Source: Hydrogenophaga sp. BPS33
Lineage (GTDB): Bacteria > Pseudomonadota > Gammaproteobacteria > Burkholderiales > Burkholderiaceae_C
NCBI RefSeq assembly: GCF_009859475.1
Contig: NZ_CP044551.1
Location: forward strand, 1-64,000
Reading direction: 5' to 3'
Length of the DNA stretch: 64,000 nt
This document shows, piece by piece, positions 26,415-36,891 of the stretch; within the stretch, counting starts at the first letter, position 1, and each line of letters starts with the position of its first letter. The translations under genes and the position numbers were made by a program. The notes below the pieces were generated by a model. It saw nothing but the letters and a program-made list of their open reading frames with translations, had not been told where the DNA came from and made no database searches.

Positions 26415-28806
26415 GCGGTTTTCTCCTGGATGGGGGTCACGGGCGCCGCAGGCCGGGCCTTGCGAAAGCGCTGGGTGATGCTGGCAATCACATAAAAGAA
26501 CAGCGGCACGAAGAAGATGGCCAGGAAGGTGCCCGCCAGGGTGCCGCCCACCACGCTGGTGCCAATGGAGTGCTGGCTGCCACTGGACGCGCCCGTGGCA
26601 ATGGCCAGCGGCACCACGCCCAGCACAAATGCCAGAGACGTCATGACGATGGGGCGCAGGCGCAGGCGGGCGGCCTCCACGACGGCCTGGAACAGCGGTT
26701 TGCCTTCGTCTTCATACAGCTCGCGCGCAAACTCCACGATCAGGATGGCGTTCTTGGCCGCCAGGCCCATGGTGGTGATCATGCCGATCTGGAAGAACAC
26801 GTCGTTGGTCAACCCACGGCCCAGTGTGGCCAGCACCGCGCCCAAAATGCCCAGGGGCACGACCAGCATCACCGAGAACGGGATGGACCAGCTCTCGTAC
26901 AAGGCGGCCAGGCACAAAAAGACCACCAGCATGGACAAGGCCATGATCCACGCGCTTTGGTCGCCGGCCTTGATTTCTTCGTACGACAGGCCGGTCCACA
27001 CCAGATCCACACCCGGGGGCAGCTGTTTGGCCATGTCCTGCAGGATGTCCATGGCCTCGCCAGTGCTGACGCCGGGGGCGGTGCTGCCCACAATCTGCAC
27101 AGCGGGCACGCCGTTGAAGCGCTCCAGCTTGGCGGGGCCGTAGACCCATTTGCCGGTGGCAAAGGCGCTGAAGGGCACCATCTTGCCGACGTTGTTGCGC
27201 ACATACCATTTGGAAAAGTCTTCCGGGCCCACGCGGGCGTCGGCCTTGCCTTGCAAAAACACCTTCTTCACCCGGCCGCGGTCGATAAAGTCGTTGATGT
27301 AGGCCGAGCCCCAGGCAATCGACATGGTGGCGTTGATGTCCGCCAGATTGAGGTTGAGCGCGCGCGCCTTCTCTTCGTCGATCTCGATCTGGTACTGCGG
27401 CTCGTCCGACAGGCCGTTGGGGCGCACCAGGGCCAGCTTGGGCGATTGCGCGGCCATGCCCAGCATCTGGTTGCGCGCCTGCATCAGCACCTCGTGGCCC
27501 ACGCCGCCGTTGTCCTGCAGGAAGAAGTCGTAGCCAGTGGCGTTGCCCAGCTCGATGATGGCCGGCGGCATGATCGGGATGATCATGGCGTCGTTGAGCT
27601 GGCTGACAAAGCCCCAGGTGCGGCCGTACAGGGCTTTCAGGTGCTGGTGCGCGCCCTTGCGTTCGTCAAAGGGTTTCAGCTCGACAAACAACAGGCCAGA
27701 GTTCTGACCGCGACCGGCGAAGTTGAAGCCGTTCACGGCCATGACGCTGTGCACGGTGTCTTTCTCGTTGTCCAGCAAGTGCTGGCTCACCGCCTGCAAC
27801 ACCTTGTCGGTACGGGCCGCAGAGGCATTAGAGGGCAGTTGCACCAGCACCATCATCGTGCCCTGGTCTTCCTCTGGCAGAAATGCCGTGGGAATGCGGG
27901 CAAACAACGCTACCAGGCCCGCCAGCAGCAGCACGTAGATCAGCAAAAACCACTTGTTGCGCTTGAGGATGCCCTCCACGCCCACGGCATAGCCGCTGGC
28001 GCTGGCGTTGAACACCCGGTTGAACCAGGCGAAGAACTTGGCGGGCTTCTTGCCCGGCACGGGCGCCTTCAGGATGGTGGCGCACAGCGCAGGCGTGAAG
28101 ATCAGCGCCACGAGCACCGACAGCGACATGGCCGCCGCAATCGTGATGGCGAACTGGCGGTAGATCACGCCGGCGGAGCCGTCCATGAACGCCATGGGCA
28201 CGAACACGGCCGAAATCACCACGCCGATACCAACCAGCGCGCCAGAAATCTGGCCCATGGACTTGATCGTGGCCTCCTTGGGCGACAGGTGCTCGTCGTG
28301 CATGAGGCGCTCGACGTTCTCGACCACCACGATCGCGTCGTCCACCAGCAAGCCAATCGCCAGCACCATGGCAAACATGGTCAGCAAATTGATGGTGAAG
28401 CCGGCCGCCAGCAAGATGCCGAACGTGCCCAGCAGCACCACCGGCACGGCCAGCGTGGGAATGATGGTGGCCCGCACGCTTTGCAGGAACAGCAGCATCA
28501 CCAGGAACACCAGCACCACGGCCTCCAGCAGGGTCTTGATCACCGAGTCGATCGACACCTGCACCACTGGCGACGTGTCATACGGATAGACCACCTTCAC
28601 GCCCTGCGGGAAGTTGGGCTCCAGCTGGGCAATGGTGTCGCGCACGGCAGCGATGGACTCGAGCACGTTGGCGCCGGTGGCCAGGCGCAGCGCCAGGCCC
28701 GACGCAGGCTTGCCATCAAACTTGGCGGAGATGGCAGAGAACTGCCCGCCCAGTTGCACGTCTGCCACGTCCTTGAGGCGCACCTGCGCGCCGTTGGGCT
28801 TGACCT
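26411..28806 (-). pseudogene. RND multidrug transporter (AcrB/MexB type), 5'-truncated
   Basis: Open frame running out of IS1071 copy 2, encoding about 798 C-terminal residues of an HAE1-family pump. Visible are the TM4 motif [16 protein letters not shown] with the proton-relay Asp pair, [20 protein letters not shown], and the second periplasmic half ([20 protein letters not shown]). Roughly the first 250 residues, including TM1 and part of the porter domain, are missing, as is any membrane-fusion gene. IS1071 inserted or recombined here, so the pump should be inactive. A truncated product could initiate at an internal GTG or ATG. Confidence 0.9.
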
Positions 28807-28951
28807 GGGGTCTCCTCGTTTTCAGTGCAATAAGTGACGGTACGCAAAGCTAGCACTGGCGCGGGGGTGGTCTGGGTAGACCGTTGATTTCATTGACTTT
28901 CCTGTTCGCTTTGTAAACGGGTATGGTGGCCTCCCACTTTTGAGGTTCACG

Positions 28952-31900
28952 ATGCAGGGTTGGCACACAACGTTTTTGGGGATGCGTGGGCTCCCCCGCG
29001 ATATCAGCGACTTCGAGATGAAGGCATTTTTCACCTTCGATGGTGCCGAGCGCGACGCAATCAATGCACGCCGAGGTGATTCCCACAAGCTTGGTCTGGC
29101 GCTCCATATTGGTTTCCTGCGCATGAGTGGGCGTTTGCTCGGTGCCTTTCGGGTAATTCCAGTAGCCTTGTGGCGCCACCTTGGCAACGAGCTTGGCATT
29201 GCAGCACCAGAAGTCGCCTCGCTGAGAGCCATGTATGAACGCGGGCGCACGCTATTCGATCACCAACAAGTAGCCTGCACGGTCCTTGGATTCCAGTGGA
29301 TGAGCGAGCACCAGCGCCGCTCACTGGTACGTGAACTGCGCGACGAAGTGGCGCGCTGCGCCGACCGCGATCAGCTACTCGTGCGGGCGCGTCAATGGCT
29401 GTACAAGAACAAGCTGGTGATCGTGCACGAGCGGGCAATTCGGACACTGATTGCGGCGGCACTTGCCCAGCTTGAAGTTGAAACAGGCACCGCCATCGCC
29501 GCCAGCGTTGATCCAGCAACACTTGATCGCTGGCGAGCCTCAGTTTCAGAGCTGCGCCCAGATGGACAAACCCAGCAGAGTTGGCTATGGGCTGCACCGG
29601 CGAAACACTCAACCCGCCAAATCAGCGAGGTACTGGAGCGCATCGACCTGCTTTACACGCTGGACGTTCATAAGCACCTGGCAGACATCCCCGATCTCAT
29701 CTTGCGCCGCTACGCGCGCCGACTTGTCTCCAGGCCGCCCTCAGCCGGAGCCAAGATCAAAGAGCCAGCGCGCACCGTGGAGGTCGCATGCTTTCTTCGG
29801 TATTGCCTGTTCACCACCACAGACCAGTTGATCCTTATGGTGCAGCGCCGGATCGCCGATCTGTGGCGTCAGGCTGCCGCCGATGTCCCCGCTACCGTCA
29901 ATTGGGCCGCAATGTACAAAACGCTGCTCGGCGAACTTGTTGCCTTGAGCGCGCAAGGTGCGGTGCCAGATGCTGAGTTGCGTGCCCGTCTTGAAGCCTT
30001 GATCACCGAAACCCAGAAACGCAAACCACCGAGCAGGGCCTCCCTGGTCCGCGAGGGATTGATTGATGGAATTCGCCCCGTGCGGTCGTTGCTCGTCGCC
30101 ATTGCAAAGCTGCCCTGGCAGGCCACCGGCGAGCATCCTGCCATCGAGTACCTTGCCAAGCTGCAAGCTTTATCCTAGAAACGGCAGTTGCGGCACCAAA
30201 AATCGCCCAAGTGCTTGAGGCAGGAGGGCTAATCGGCGCGGCCTGGACTCACCCATTTGGAACTGCTCCGCAGCTGCCATGAACAGCCATAAGTTCCTGC
30301 CAGCAAACGATTTTCTGCGTTCACGTCATGGCTCAACTGCCGTTTCTAGGTTTATATCTCAAAGGATCCAGAAAGCTGCCAGTTGAAGTGGTGGCACCAA
30401 GTCTGGGAATGATCTGGCAGGTTTCGATCTCCAGCCCAGACCGGGAACGGGCGTTTCAGGCGTTGGAGGTGGCCACCCTGTTTGCCCTGCGCCGCGCGGT
30501 GCGCAATGGCTCGGTCTGGATTGAGCACAGCCTGAGCTTTCGGGGTCGTGCGCGCTTGTTCTTCACGGACGAGCGTTGGCAGGCAGAGTCCAAGAAACAC
30601 TATGCCCGTCTATCGTTACCCAGCAAGGCTGCCACTTTCTTGAAGCCTTTGCTGGCCAGAGTAACTGCCGGTGTCGATGCGGTGGCCGCTGCAGCCCGCA
30701 GTGGCGTACTGCGCGTGGATGATGAACTCCATTTGTCGCCATTGCCCGCAGAGGACGAAGACCCAGAAGTGACCAAGCTGCGCGCGGCTTTGGATCACCG
30801 CATCGGTGAGGTTCAATTGCCGGAAGTGATTCTGGCCGTTGACGCCCAGGTGCGCTTTAGCTGGATCATGCTCGGACGTGAGCCGCGCTCTACCGACGAG
30901 CTGCTGATGGTCTATGCCGGCATCATGGCCCACGGCACCAGTCTGACTGCGGTCGAATGCGCGCGCATGATTCCGCAATTGTCTGCCACCAGCATTCGCC
31001 AGGCCATGCGCTGGGCGCGGGACGAACGGCGTCTGAGCCAGGCCTGCCAGGCTGTGCTGGAATTCATGCAGCGACACCCGATTGCCGCCACCTGGGGGCG
31101 GTCCGATTTGGCATCTTCTGACATGATGACCATGGAGACCACCAAACGGGTGTGGCAAGCCCGGCTTGATCCTCGGCGCAACACACCTTCCATTGGAATC
31201 TACTCCCATGTAAAAGACCGGTGGGGCATCTTCCATGCGCAGCCCTTTGTGCTCAATGAGCGCCAGGCGGGCGTGGCCATTGAAGGTGTCATCCGCCAAG
31301 AAAAGCTGGAGACCAGCCAGCTTGCTGTGGATACCCATGGCTACACCGACTTTGCCATGTCACATGCCCGTTTGCTTGGTTTTGATCTTTGCCCGCGGTT
31401 GAAGGAACTCAAACAGCGCCACCTCTTTGTGCCACGCGGCACCAAAGTGCCCGCAGAAATCGCTGCGGTGTGCGAAGCCAATGTCGACGTCGCTTTGATC
31501 GAAAAGCATTGGGATAGTCTGGTGCACCTGGCAGCCTCGGTCATGAGCGGACATGCCAGTGCGGTGGCAGCTCTTGCGCGGTTCGGTTCTGCCGCCCAGG
31601 GCGATCCAATCTATGAGGCTGGCGTGCAATTGGGGCGGTTGCTGCGTACGGCGTTTTTGGCTGACTACTTTGTCAAGGACGCTTTCAGGAACGAGTTGCG
31701 CCGGGTGCTCAATCGGGGCGAGGCTGTTAACGCCCTCAAGCGCGCCATTTATACCGGCCGGATCAGCCCGGCGCAGGCCAAACGTGTCGATGAAATGCAG
31801 GCTGTGGCCGATGCGTTGAGCCTGATGGCCAACATCGTGATGGCGTGGAATACCTCACAGATGCAGGCGGTCCTGGATCGCTGGTCGAACCGCCGCCAGG

Positions 31901-32049
31901 TCATTCCACCGGAACTGATCGGGAAGATTGCGCCCACCAGGCTGGAGAGCATCAACTTGCGGGGTGTGTTTCGCTTCCCGGTTGACCGCTATGCTGACCA
32001 AATCCTGCCTTCGCGGCCAAATGCATCGATAACTGGCACCAATGGATGA
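28952..32049 (+). pseudogene. tnpA: IS1071 transposase gene interrupted by a MITE-like insertion
   Basis: Sequence as in copy 1 until 30173, where the insertion brings a stop codon (TAG at 30176) after about 408 residues. The remainder is open again from ATG 30328, inside the insertion: MAQLPFLGLYLKGSRK continues in frame with TnpA to 32049, giving a 573-residue C-terminal polypeptide that includes most of the catalytic region. Full-length transposase cannot be made from this copy. Confidence 0.93.
30174..30350. mobile_element. 177-bp MITE-like element, possibly IS1380-derived
   Basis: Perfect 17-bp terminal inverted repeats CCTAGAAACGGCAGTTG / CAACTGCCGTTTCTAGG, flanked by a 5-bp duplication TTTAT (30169-30173 and 30351-30355). 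The empty site is visible in the other three IS1071 copies. No coding capacity for a transposase. The CCTAGA start and short AT-rich duplication recall IS1380-family ends, so a transposase supplied in trans is inferred. Confidence 0.92.
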
Positions 32050-32192
32050 AACCGACCACGGTTTGACGCCACGAATCGCAGATTTGAAAGTGAACAGGAA
32101 AGTCAATGAAATCAACGATCTACCAACACCACCTCCGCGCCAGTGCTAGCTTTTCGTACCGTCACTTATTGCACTGAAAACGAGGAGACCCC

Positions 32193-32602
32193 TGCAAGTG
32201 CGCCAGCAGCAGACCAGGCCGCTGATGCAGCAGTTCCACAGCTGGCTGGCCGGGCATGCGCCCACGCTGCTGCCCAAGTCGCCGCTGGGGCAGGCCTTCG
32301 GCTACGCGCTGAGCAACTGGCAGGCGCTGAACACCTTCGTGGAGCACGGCATCCTGGAGGCGGACAACAACTGGAGCGAGCGAGCGCTGAAGCCGGTGGT
32401 GCTGTCCAGGAAGAACTGGCTGTTCGCCGGCTCCGAGCGCGGTGGGCAGGCTGCGGCCGTGGCCTTCAGCCTGATCGAGACGGCCAAGCTCAACGGGGTG
32501 GAGCCGTACGCCTACCTGCGTGACGTGCTGGAGAGGATCAACGGCCATCGCCAGGACCGGCTGCACGAGTTGCTGCCCATGCATTGGAAGCCGGCAGCAT
32601 GA
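32193..32602 (+). pseudogene. IS66-family transposase (TnpC), C-terminal fragment
   Basis: About 135 residues of the IS66 TnpC C-terminus, including the conserved EADNNWSERALKPVVLSRKN and GGQAAAVAFSLIETAKLNGV, the region with the final catalytic Glu. The 5' part is cut off by the right end of IS1071 copy 2. The stop overlaps the next gene start by ATGA. Confidence 0.92.
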
Positions 32603-33126
32603 GCGAGCGGGCACCGCCGATGCAGGACGTGGCGCTGATCGAGTCTCTGGGCCGCGCCACGAGCCTGCAGCTGTACCAGCTGGCGGCGGTGGTCGAGAGG
32701 CTGCTGACGGACCCGCGGCGCATCGTGGCTATCCGCCGGGACCTGCACCTGGGGCAGGTGGTGCGCTTCTACGACGATCGCCACGACAAGATGCGGCTGG
32801 GACGGGTCATCGAGATGCGCGACACGCAGGTGACCCTGGAGGGCACCGAGGTGCGAGGGCAGTGGAGGCTGCCCTACGCGGCGATCGAGCCGCCCATGCC
32901 GGGTGACAGGCCGCAGACGGCCGCCGCGGCGACAGAGCCAAGCCCACCGCGACCCACGCGGGCGGACTTCCACCGCGGCCAGAAGATCTCCTTCACGGAT
33001 CGCCACCTGCAGGTCCATGTGGGTGTGATCACGCGCTGCAATCCCAAGACGGCCACCGTCTCCACCGGCGACGGCAACTCCTGGAGCGTGCCCTACGGCG
33101 CCCTCAGGCACGTACTGGACGTCTGA
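32599..33126 (+). CDS. IS66-associated accessory protein of unknown function
   Basis: A 175-residue protein starting MSERAPPMQDVALIESLGRA. Two similar beta-rich units are visible, LHLGQVVRFYDDRHDKMRLG with VIEMRDTQVTLEG, and FHRGQKISFTDRHLQVHVG with VITRCNPKTATV, suggesting an internal duplication of a small SH3-like fold. Such a gene follows tnpC in some IS66 elements and its role is unknown. Translationally coupled to the truncated tnpC, so probably silent. Confidence 0.7.
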   Translation: MSERAPPMQDVALIESLGRATSLQLYQLAAVVERLLTDPRRIVAIRRDLHLGQVVRFYDDRHDKMRLGRVIEMRDTQVTLEGTEVRGQWRLPYAAIEPPMPGDRPQTAAAATEPSPPRPTRADFHRGQKISFTDRHLQVHVGVITRCNPKTATVSTGDGNSWSVPYGALRHVLDV

Positions 33127-33171
33127 GGGCGGAAAGCGACGAGCCCGTCAAGCACGGGGATGCTCGGACAC

Positions 33172-33480
33172 TTACCGAGTTCCTGCAGATAACGCCGCAA
33201 GGTCAACAGCGAGCGCATCCATCTCTCCGAGGATTGCGCGCGCGCGTGAGAGCACTGTTCGACCCGCTGCGGTGAACTCCGCCGAATGCGCTGACCGCCT
33301 GAGTAACTGTGTCCCCAGGCTTTGCTCAAGCTCAGTGACGCGGCGGCTAACCGCTGAGGGCACTAGATTCACCTGCCGTGCCGCGCGGGATAGACTGCCG
33401 TGCTCTTCTATCGCGAGGAGTACTCGAAGATTCTGCGGGTTGAGGTGAGCGCGGGCGCTTGTCGGTAAGTGCCTCGTCAT
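33172..33480 (-). pseudogene. LysR-family regulator, N-terminal fragment
   Basis: A 102-residue remnant with the LysR winged-HTH (LNPQNLRVLLAIEEHGSLSR, then AARQVNLVPSAVSRRVTELE and the linker helix). The effector-binding domain is absent; homology stops near 33175, where IS66-linked DNA begins. Could at most make a DNA-binding stub. The original target operon is not identifiable. Confidence 0.85.
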
Positions 33481-33680
33481 ACGGGCGTTTGCCTCACCAA
33501 AAATATCGAGTTTGCACTCTCTATGTGGTTGGAAGCATAAGGTACAAAACAGTTCCTGAAAGTCGCCAAGCTACGAGCGTCATCATGTCGCAGTGTGGCC
33601 CCCTCACAAATTGCGATCTATCCTTCTACTTGCAGATAAGAATGTGAGCGAACCGCCGCGAATTTCTTATCCCGCCGACT

Positions 33681-33752
33681 TCTGCCTCTGCCTCTGCCTC
33701 TGCCTCTGCCTCTGCCTCTGCCTCTGCCTCTGCCTCTGCCTGTGCCTCTGCC
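33681..33752. repeat. Hexanucleotide tandem repeat (TCTGCC)12
   Basis: Ten perfect TCTGCC units (33681-33740), a TGTGCC variant and one more TCTGCC. Prone to slippage. Lies 180 bp beyond the 3' end of the chlorocatechol operon. Confidence 0.95.
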
Positions 33753-33783
33753 TTCTGACTTCGCCTCTGCGTTTACCTGTCGT

Positions 33784-33811
33784 CTGCTGCCTGCTGCCTG
33801 CTGCCTGCTGC
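33784..33811. repeat. Heptanucleotide tandem repeat (CTGCTGC)4
   Basis: Four perfect CTGCTGC units, just after the hexanucleotide array and of related composition, suggesting both arose by local slippage. Confidence 0.9.
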
Positions 33812-33931
33812 CTAGGCTCAGGGAAGCCCGCAAGGCGGGTCAGAACAATGTCGAAGGAACCACATGGTGGTACTTCAGCGCAAAGAGCTAGTTTACCTCT
33901 GGCCGCGGACCTAAGCGCGCGTCCACCATTC

Positions 33932-34630
33932 TTAGCTTACGTTAGCCTTGAGAAAGCTGACCGTGGACTCGAACGATTTCGTCGCTGCGTCAGGTGCATA
34001 CCCGAATGAGCGAATCGAATTGAAGAATCCGTGACCGGCACCTGCATATACAAGTGTTTCCTGCTGGCCAGGCTTGTTCAAGGCCTTCTCTAGGATTTCC
34101 TGAACCGCCGGCGGGATATGAGCATCTTGGTCACCTACATGCACCTGAGTGGGACACTTCAATGAAAAGAGCGACTCCTGATAGTCTTGGACGCGAACTG
34201 GGTAGAAGGAAATACAGGCATCGATACCGCCGTTCGCAGCCATGTTAAGCGCAAACTTCCCGCCAAGGCAGAAACCGAGGACACTCACCCGACCATTGCA
34301 GCTCGGGTGCGCTCTCAAAGCGTCCACTGCCGCATAGCAGTCAGCGACACCAAGGGTTTCGTCCATCGATTCCCACAAACCGATTGCCTTTGTACGCTCC
34401 GCATCGGAATACCCGAGCTCAATGCGAGGGGAGATCTGGTTGAACACGTCCGGAACGAGCACGGCGAAGCCAGCGTCAGCAAATTGCTCGGCCGCCAAGC
34501 GCATCGCATTGTTTGCTCCGAAAATTTCGGGCAGCAAAACGATTCCTGGCTGCGGTGAGTCTGCCCTCGACGTGAAGTACCCGTCAAAATCGCCGTGCGC
34601 AGAAGGAATTCTGAAGTTAAAGCTATCCAT
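33932..34630 (-). CDS. Dienelactone hydrolase
   Basis: A 232-residue alpha/beta hydrolase that opens (chloro)dienelactone to maleylacetate in the modified ortho pathway. The catalytic set is visible: Glu35 (LPEIFG), Cys121 (GFCLGG), Asp169 (GDQDAHIP) and His200 (AGAGHGFF), spaced as in ClcD/TfdE. ATG 34630 was chosen because it overlaps the end of the cycloisomerase gene by eight bases, implying coupling; longer upstream open sequence belongs to that gene. Last gene of the operon. Confidence 0.93.
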   Translation of the reverse strand: MDSFNFRIPSAHGDFDGYFTSRADSPQPGIVLLPEIFGANNAMRLAAEQFADAGFAVLVPDVFNQISPRIELGYSDAERTKAIGLWESMDETLGVADCYAAVDALRAHPSCNGRVSVLGFCLGGKFALNMAANGGIDACISFYPVRVQDYQESLFSLKCPTQVHVGDQDAHIPPAVQEILEKALNKPGQQETLVYAGAGHGFFNSIRSFGYAPDAATKSFESTVSFLKANVS

Positions 34631-35801
34631 TTTTTCGTGCGTAGAAGTTGATTTTCTCATGGTCAAGCTGGACCCCGAGCCCGATTCCGTCCGGAACGAC
34701 CACTTCGTAGTCCCGATAGACCGTAGGTGCAGTCGTAAGGTCATCGGCTAACAGCAGCGGACCAATCAGCTCGCATCCCCACGCGAGCTCCGGCAGCGCG
34801 CTGAATAGCTGAAGGCCCGCGGCTGTCCCGATGGAACTCTCTAGCGCCATGCCACCGTAAATCGGAATCCCGGCAGCCTCAGCCACACCCGCGGCCTTGT
34901 ACGCTCGACGGATGCCACCACCCTTGGCGATTTTTACGCCATACACGTCAGTCGAACAGGCCTTGAAGGAGGCGTATGCATCATGGCTGTCCCAAAGACC
35001 TTCATCGGCAGCAATGGGAATATCCAGGCGCGCTGCGACCCGCGCCATACCTTCATGGTTCCACCGCGGAAGTGGTTGCTCGATCAACCCAAAACCCGCC
35101 CTCTGCAATCTGGGCAGCAGGCGCATGCAAGTCGGTTCGTCCCAAGCTTGATTGAGGTCTACCGTGAACACGGCGGCGGCGTCGATCTTCCATACAGCTT
35201 CGGCCGTTTGAATCGCGCGGGCCGTCTCCTCCAAAGGATCCCCCATTCCGATCTTAAGCTTGAAGGTTCGATGCTTTTTCGCCTCGAGTTGCCGCTCCGC
35301 GTCTGCAACGTCGTATGAGAGATCACCGGACGCTAAAGCCCACAGTACAGGAATCGAAGATCGTGCCCGTCCACCGTAAAGCGCGCTGACCGGTACACCG
35401 TACAACTTGCTCACAGCGTCATGCACGGCGACATCGACCGCCGCTTTGGCAAAGTTGTTTCTGGCTGACGCACGGTCCATCGCTTTGAGAATTAACTCGT
35501 GAGAAAAGACATTGACGCCCCGCACGGCCGGCGCTAGGTATCTATCTATGATCTCCTTGATGGTCTCGCTGCATTCACCACCCCAGAAAGCAGTGCCGGC
35601 GGGGGTTCCGCCCTCGCCATAGCCGACGGCACCACTACTGGTTCTCAGAGTAACCATTACGAGCGACTGTGTCCCGTGCGTTCCACTGGAGTGGTTGTGA
35701 ACTTTCTTCAGTGGCAGATCGACGATTTGAGTTTCAATCGACTCGATGGTGTCGGTCGGCGCTCCACCGGTTTGTGCACCTAAGGTTTGTTGGCTGGACA
35801 T
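34623..35801 (-). CDS. (Chloro)muconate cycloisomerase
   Basis: A 392-residue enolase-superfamily enzyme converting (chloro)muconate to a muconolactone or dienelactone. It has the N-terminal capping domain (VDLPLKKVHNHSSGTHGTQS), the catalytic Lys in FKLKIGMGDP, metal ligands in FTVDLNQAWDE, LIEQPLP and IAADEGL, and a C-terminal GMALESSIG loop. Start taken as ATG 35801; ATG 35810, overlapping the maleylacetate reductase stop, is equally possible. Neither has a strong ribosome site, which suggests coupling. Known clusters place it between maleylacetate reductase and dienelactone hydrolase, as here. Confidence 0.92.
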   Translation of the reverse strand: MSSQQTLGAQTGGAPTDTIESIETQIVDLPLKKVHNHSSGTHGTQSLVMVTLRTSSGAVGYGEGGTPAGTAFWGGECSETIKEIIDRYLAPAVRGVNVFSHELILKAMDRASARNNFAKAAVDVAVHDAVSKLYGVPVSALYGGRARSSIPVLWALASGDLSYDVADAERQLEAKKHRTFKLKIGMGDPLEETARAIQTAEAVWKIDAAAVFTVDLNQAWDEPTCMRLLPRLQRAGFGLIEQPLPRWNHEGMARVAARLDIPIAADEGLWDSHDAYASFKACSTDVYGVKIAKGGGIRRAYKAAGVAEAAGIPIYGGMALESSIGTAAGLQLFSALPELAWGCELIGPLLLADDLTTAPTVYRDYEVVVPDGIGLGVQLDHEKINFYARKNG

Positions 35802-35802
35802 G

Positions 35803-36882
35803 TTATGCATGCGGAGAATTTGATTGATCCGGACGCACACCGCCCCATGCGTTCCTGAGCAGCTTTTCGATGGCGCCAGCACTGAGCGGCACTGGGTTCG
35901 CATATGGCTTGCTCATTACGGCCTGAACAACAACAGGAATGTCCGATTCAGCCATGCCGAGGTCCTTCAAAGCGACTGTGGCGCCGCTGCTCTTGGTCAT
36001 GTCGTACAGCTTGGCCGGCACGTCGCCGCCTCCAAGTGCACGCTCCATAATCTTGAGTGCGTCTGTCACGGCAGGCGTGTTGTAAGCGAGAGCATGCGGG
36101 AGTACCACCGCGTGTGTCTCGGCATGAGGAAGATTTAAAGTTCCCCCTAACGTATGACAAAGCTTGTGGTGCAGTCCCATGGAGGTGGACGCCAGACAAA
36201 TCCCGCACAGCCATGATCCATACAGCGCGCTCGCACGAGCGTCCAGATCGGCTGGATCTGACTTGATGCGCGGAAGACTGTCGTATAGGGCAGTAATTCC
36301 CTCTGACGCCATCAACGATACAATCGGATTGCAATCCTGCGCATAAAGCGCCTCAGCGGCGTGGGCTAAAGCATTTAAGCCGCTCGCAACAGACATTAAG
36401 GGCGGAAGAGTGAGCGTCAGCTCAACGTCGTAGACAACGGTTTCCGGCAGCACTCTAAGTGTCCGCTGCGTCGTCTTTACTCCGTTTTCGGTTTGCCCCA
36501 GTATTGGTGTCATCTCCGAGCCGGCGTAAGTCGTCGGCACCACGAGCTGAGGTAGATCGGTGTGCAGTGCAATTGCCTTAGATAGACCGATGGACGACCC
36601 ACCACCAATGGCCACCACCCCGTCTATAGCTTGCTCTTGCACAAGCTCCAGAACACGGGCCGTAACATCAGTGGGTGTGTGCATGGCAGCGCCCGAAAAG
36701 GTCGCCGCGTGCAAATCACCAAGGCGAGCCTTCACGCGGTCGGCATCCGCAGTCTGCTGTGAGGTGGAGACAACCAGAACTCGCCGGCAGCCAAGGGCCT
36801 CGACCTCCCGCTTCAATGCGGATATCGTCCCACGGCCGAAGACTACCCGGCTGGCTAGGCCCTGATATGTGAAGTCAGGCAT
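35803..36882 (-). CDS. Maleylacetate reductase
   Basis: A 359-residue iron-type alcohol dehydrogenase family enzyme reducing maleylacetate to 3-oxoadipate (and removing chloride from 2-chloromaleylacetate). Nucleotide-binding GGGSSIGLSKAIAL and the metal/substrate region STSMGLHHKLCHTLGGTLNLPHAETH are clear. It starts MPDFTYQGLASRVVFG. It lies nine bases after the YciI-like gene and just before the cycloisomerase gene. Completes conversion of chlorocatechol to a central-metabolism precursor. Confidence 0.94.
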   Translation of the reverse strand: MPDFTYQGLASRVVFGRGTISALKREVEALGCRRVLVVSTSQQTADADRVKARLGDLHAATFSGAAMHTPTDVTARVLELVQEQAIDGVVAIGGGSSIGLSKAIALHTDLPQLVVPTTYAGSEMTPILGQTENGVKTTQRTLRVLPETVVYDVELTLTLPPLMSVASGLNALAHAAEALYAQDCNPIVSLMASEGITALYDSLPRIKSDPADLDARASALYGSWLCGICLASTSMGLHHKLCHTLGGTLNLPHAETHAVVLPHALAYNTPAVTDALKIMERALGGGDVPAKLYDMTKSSGATVALKDLGMAESDIPVVVQAVMSKPYANPVPLSAGAIEKLLRNAWGGVRPDQSNSPHA

Positions 36883-36891
36883 CGCAGGGGC

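Larger units (their letters stand above)
28807..32192 (+). mobile_element. IS1071 copy 2, interrupted by a 177-bp insertion
   Basis: Same ends as copy 1. Length 3386 bp = 3204 + 182 (177-bp insertion plus 5-bp target duplication). Flanking pentamers GACCT (left) and TGCAA (right) do not match, so no IS1071 target duplication remains. Left end truncates the RND gene; right end truncates an IS66 transposase gene. Confidence 0.95.
33481..33931. other. Intergenic region with microsatellites
   Basis: 450 bases without a gene between the LysR fragment and the dienelactone hydrolase stop. It holds the TCTGCC and CTGCTGC tandem repeats annotated separately. A nominal plus-strand open frame across it merely encodes the repeat as a Leu-Cys dipeptide run. 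Confidence 0.6.

Noticed and set aside
26570..28837. 755-codon plus-strand open frame opposite the RND transporter
   Set aside because: His/Gln/Gly-rich composition typical of an antisense frame in high-GC DNA; the minus strand clearly encodes an RND pump.
33593..34009. Plus-strand open frame with a long Leu-Cys repeat
   Set aside because: It only translates the TCTGCC microsatellite and antisense of the dienelactone hydrolase.
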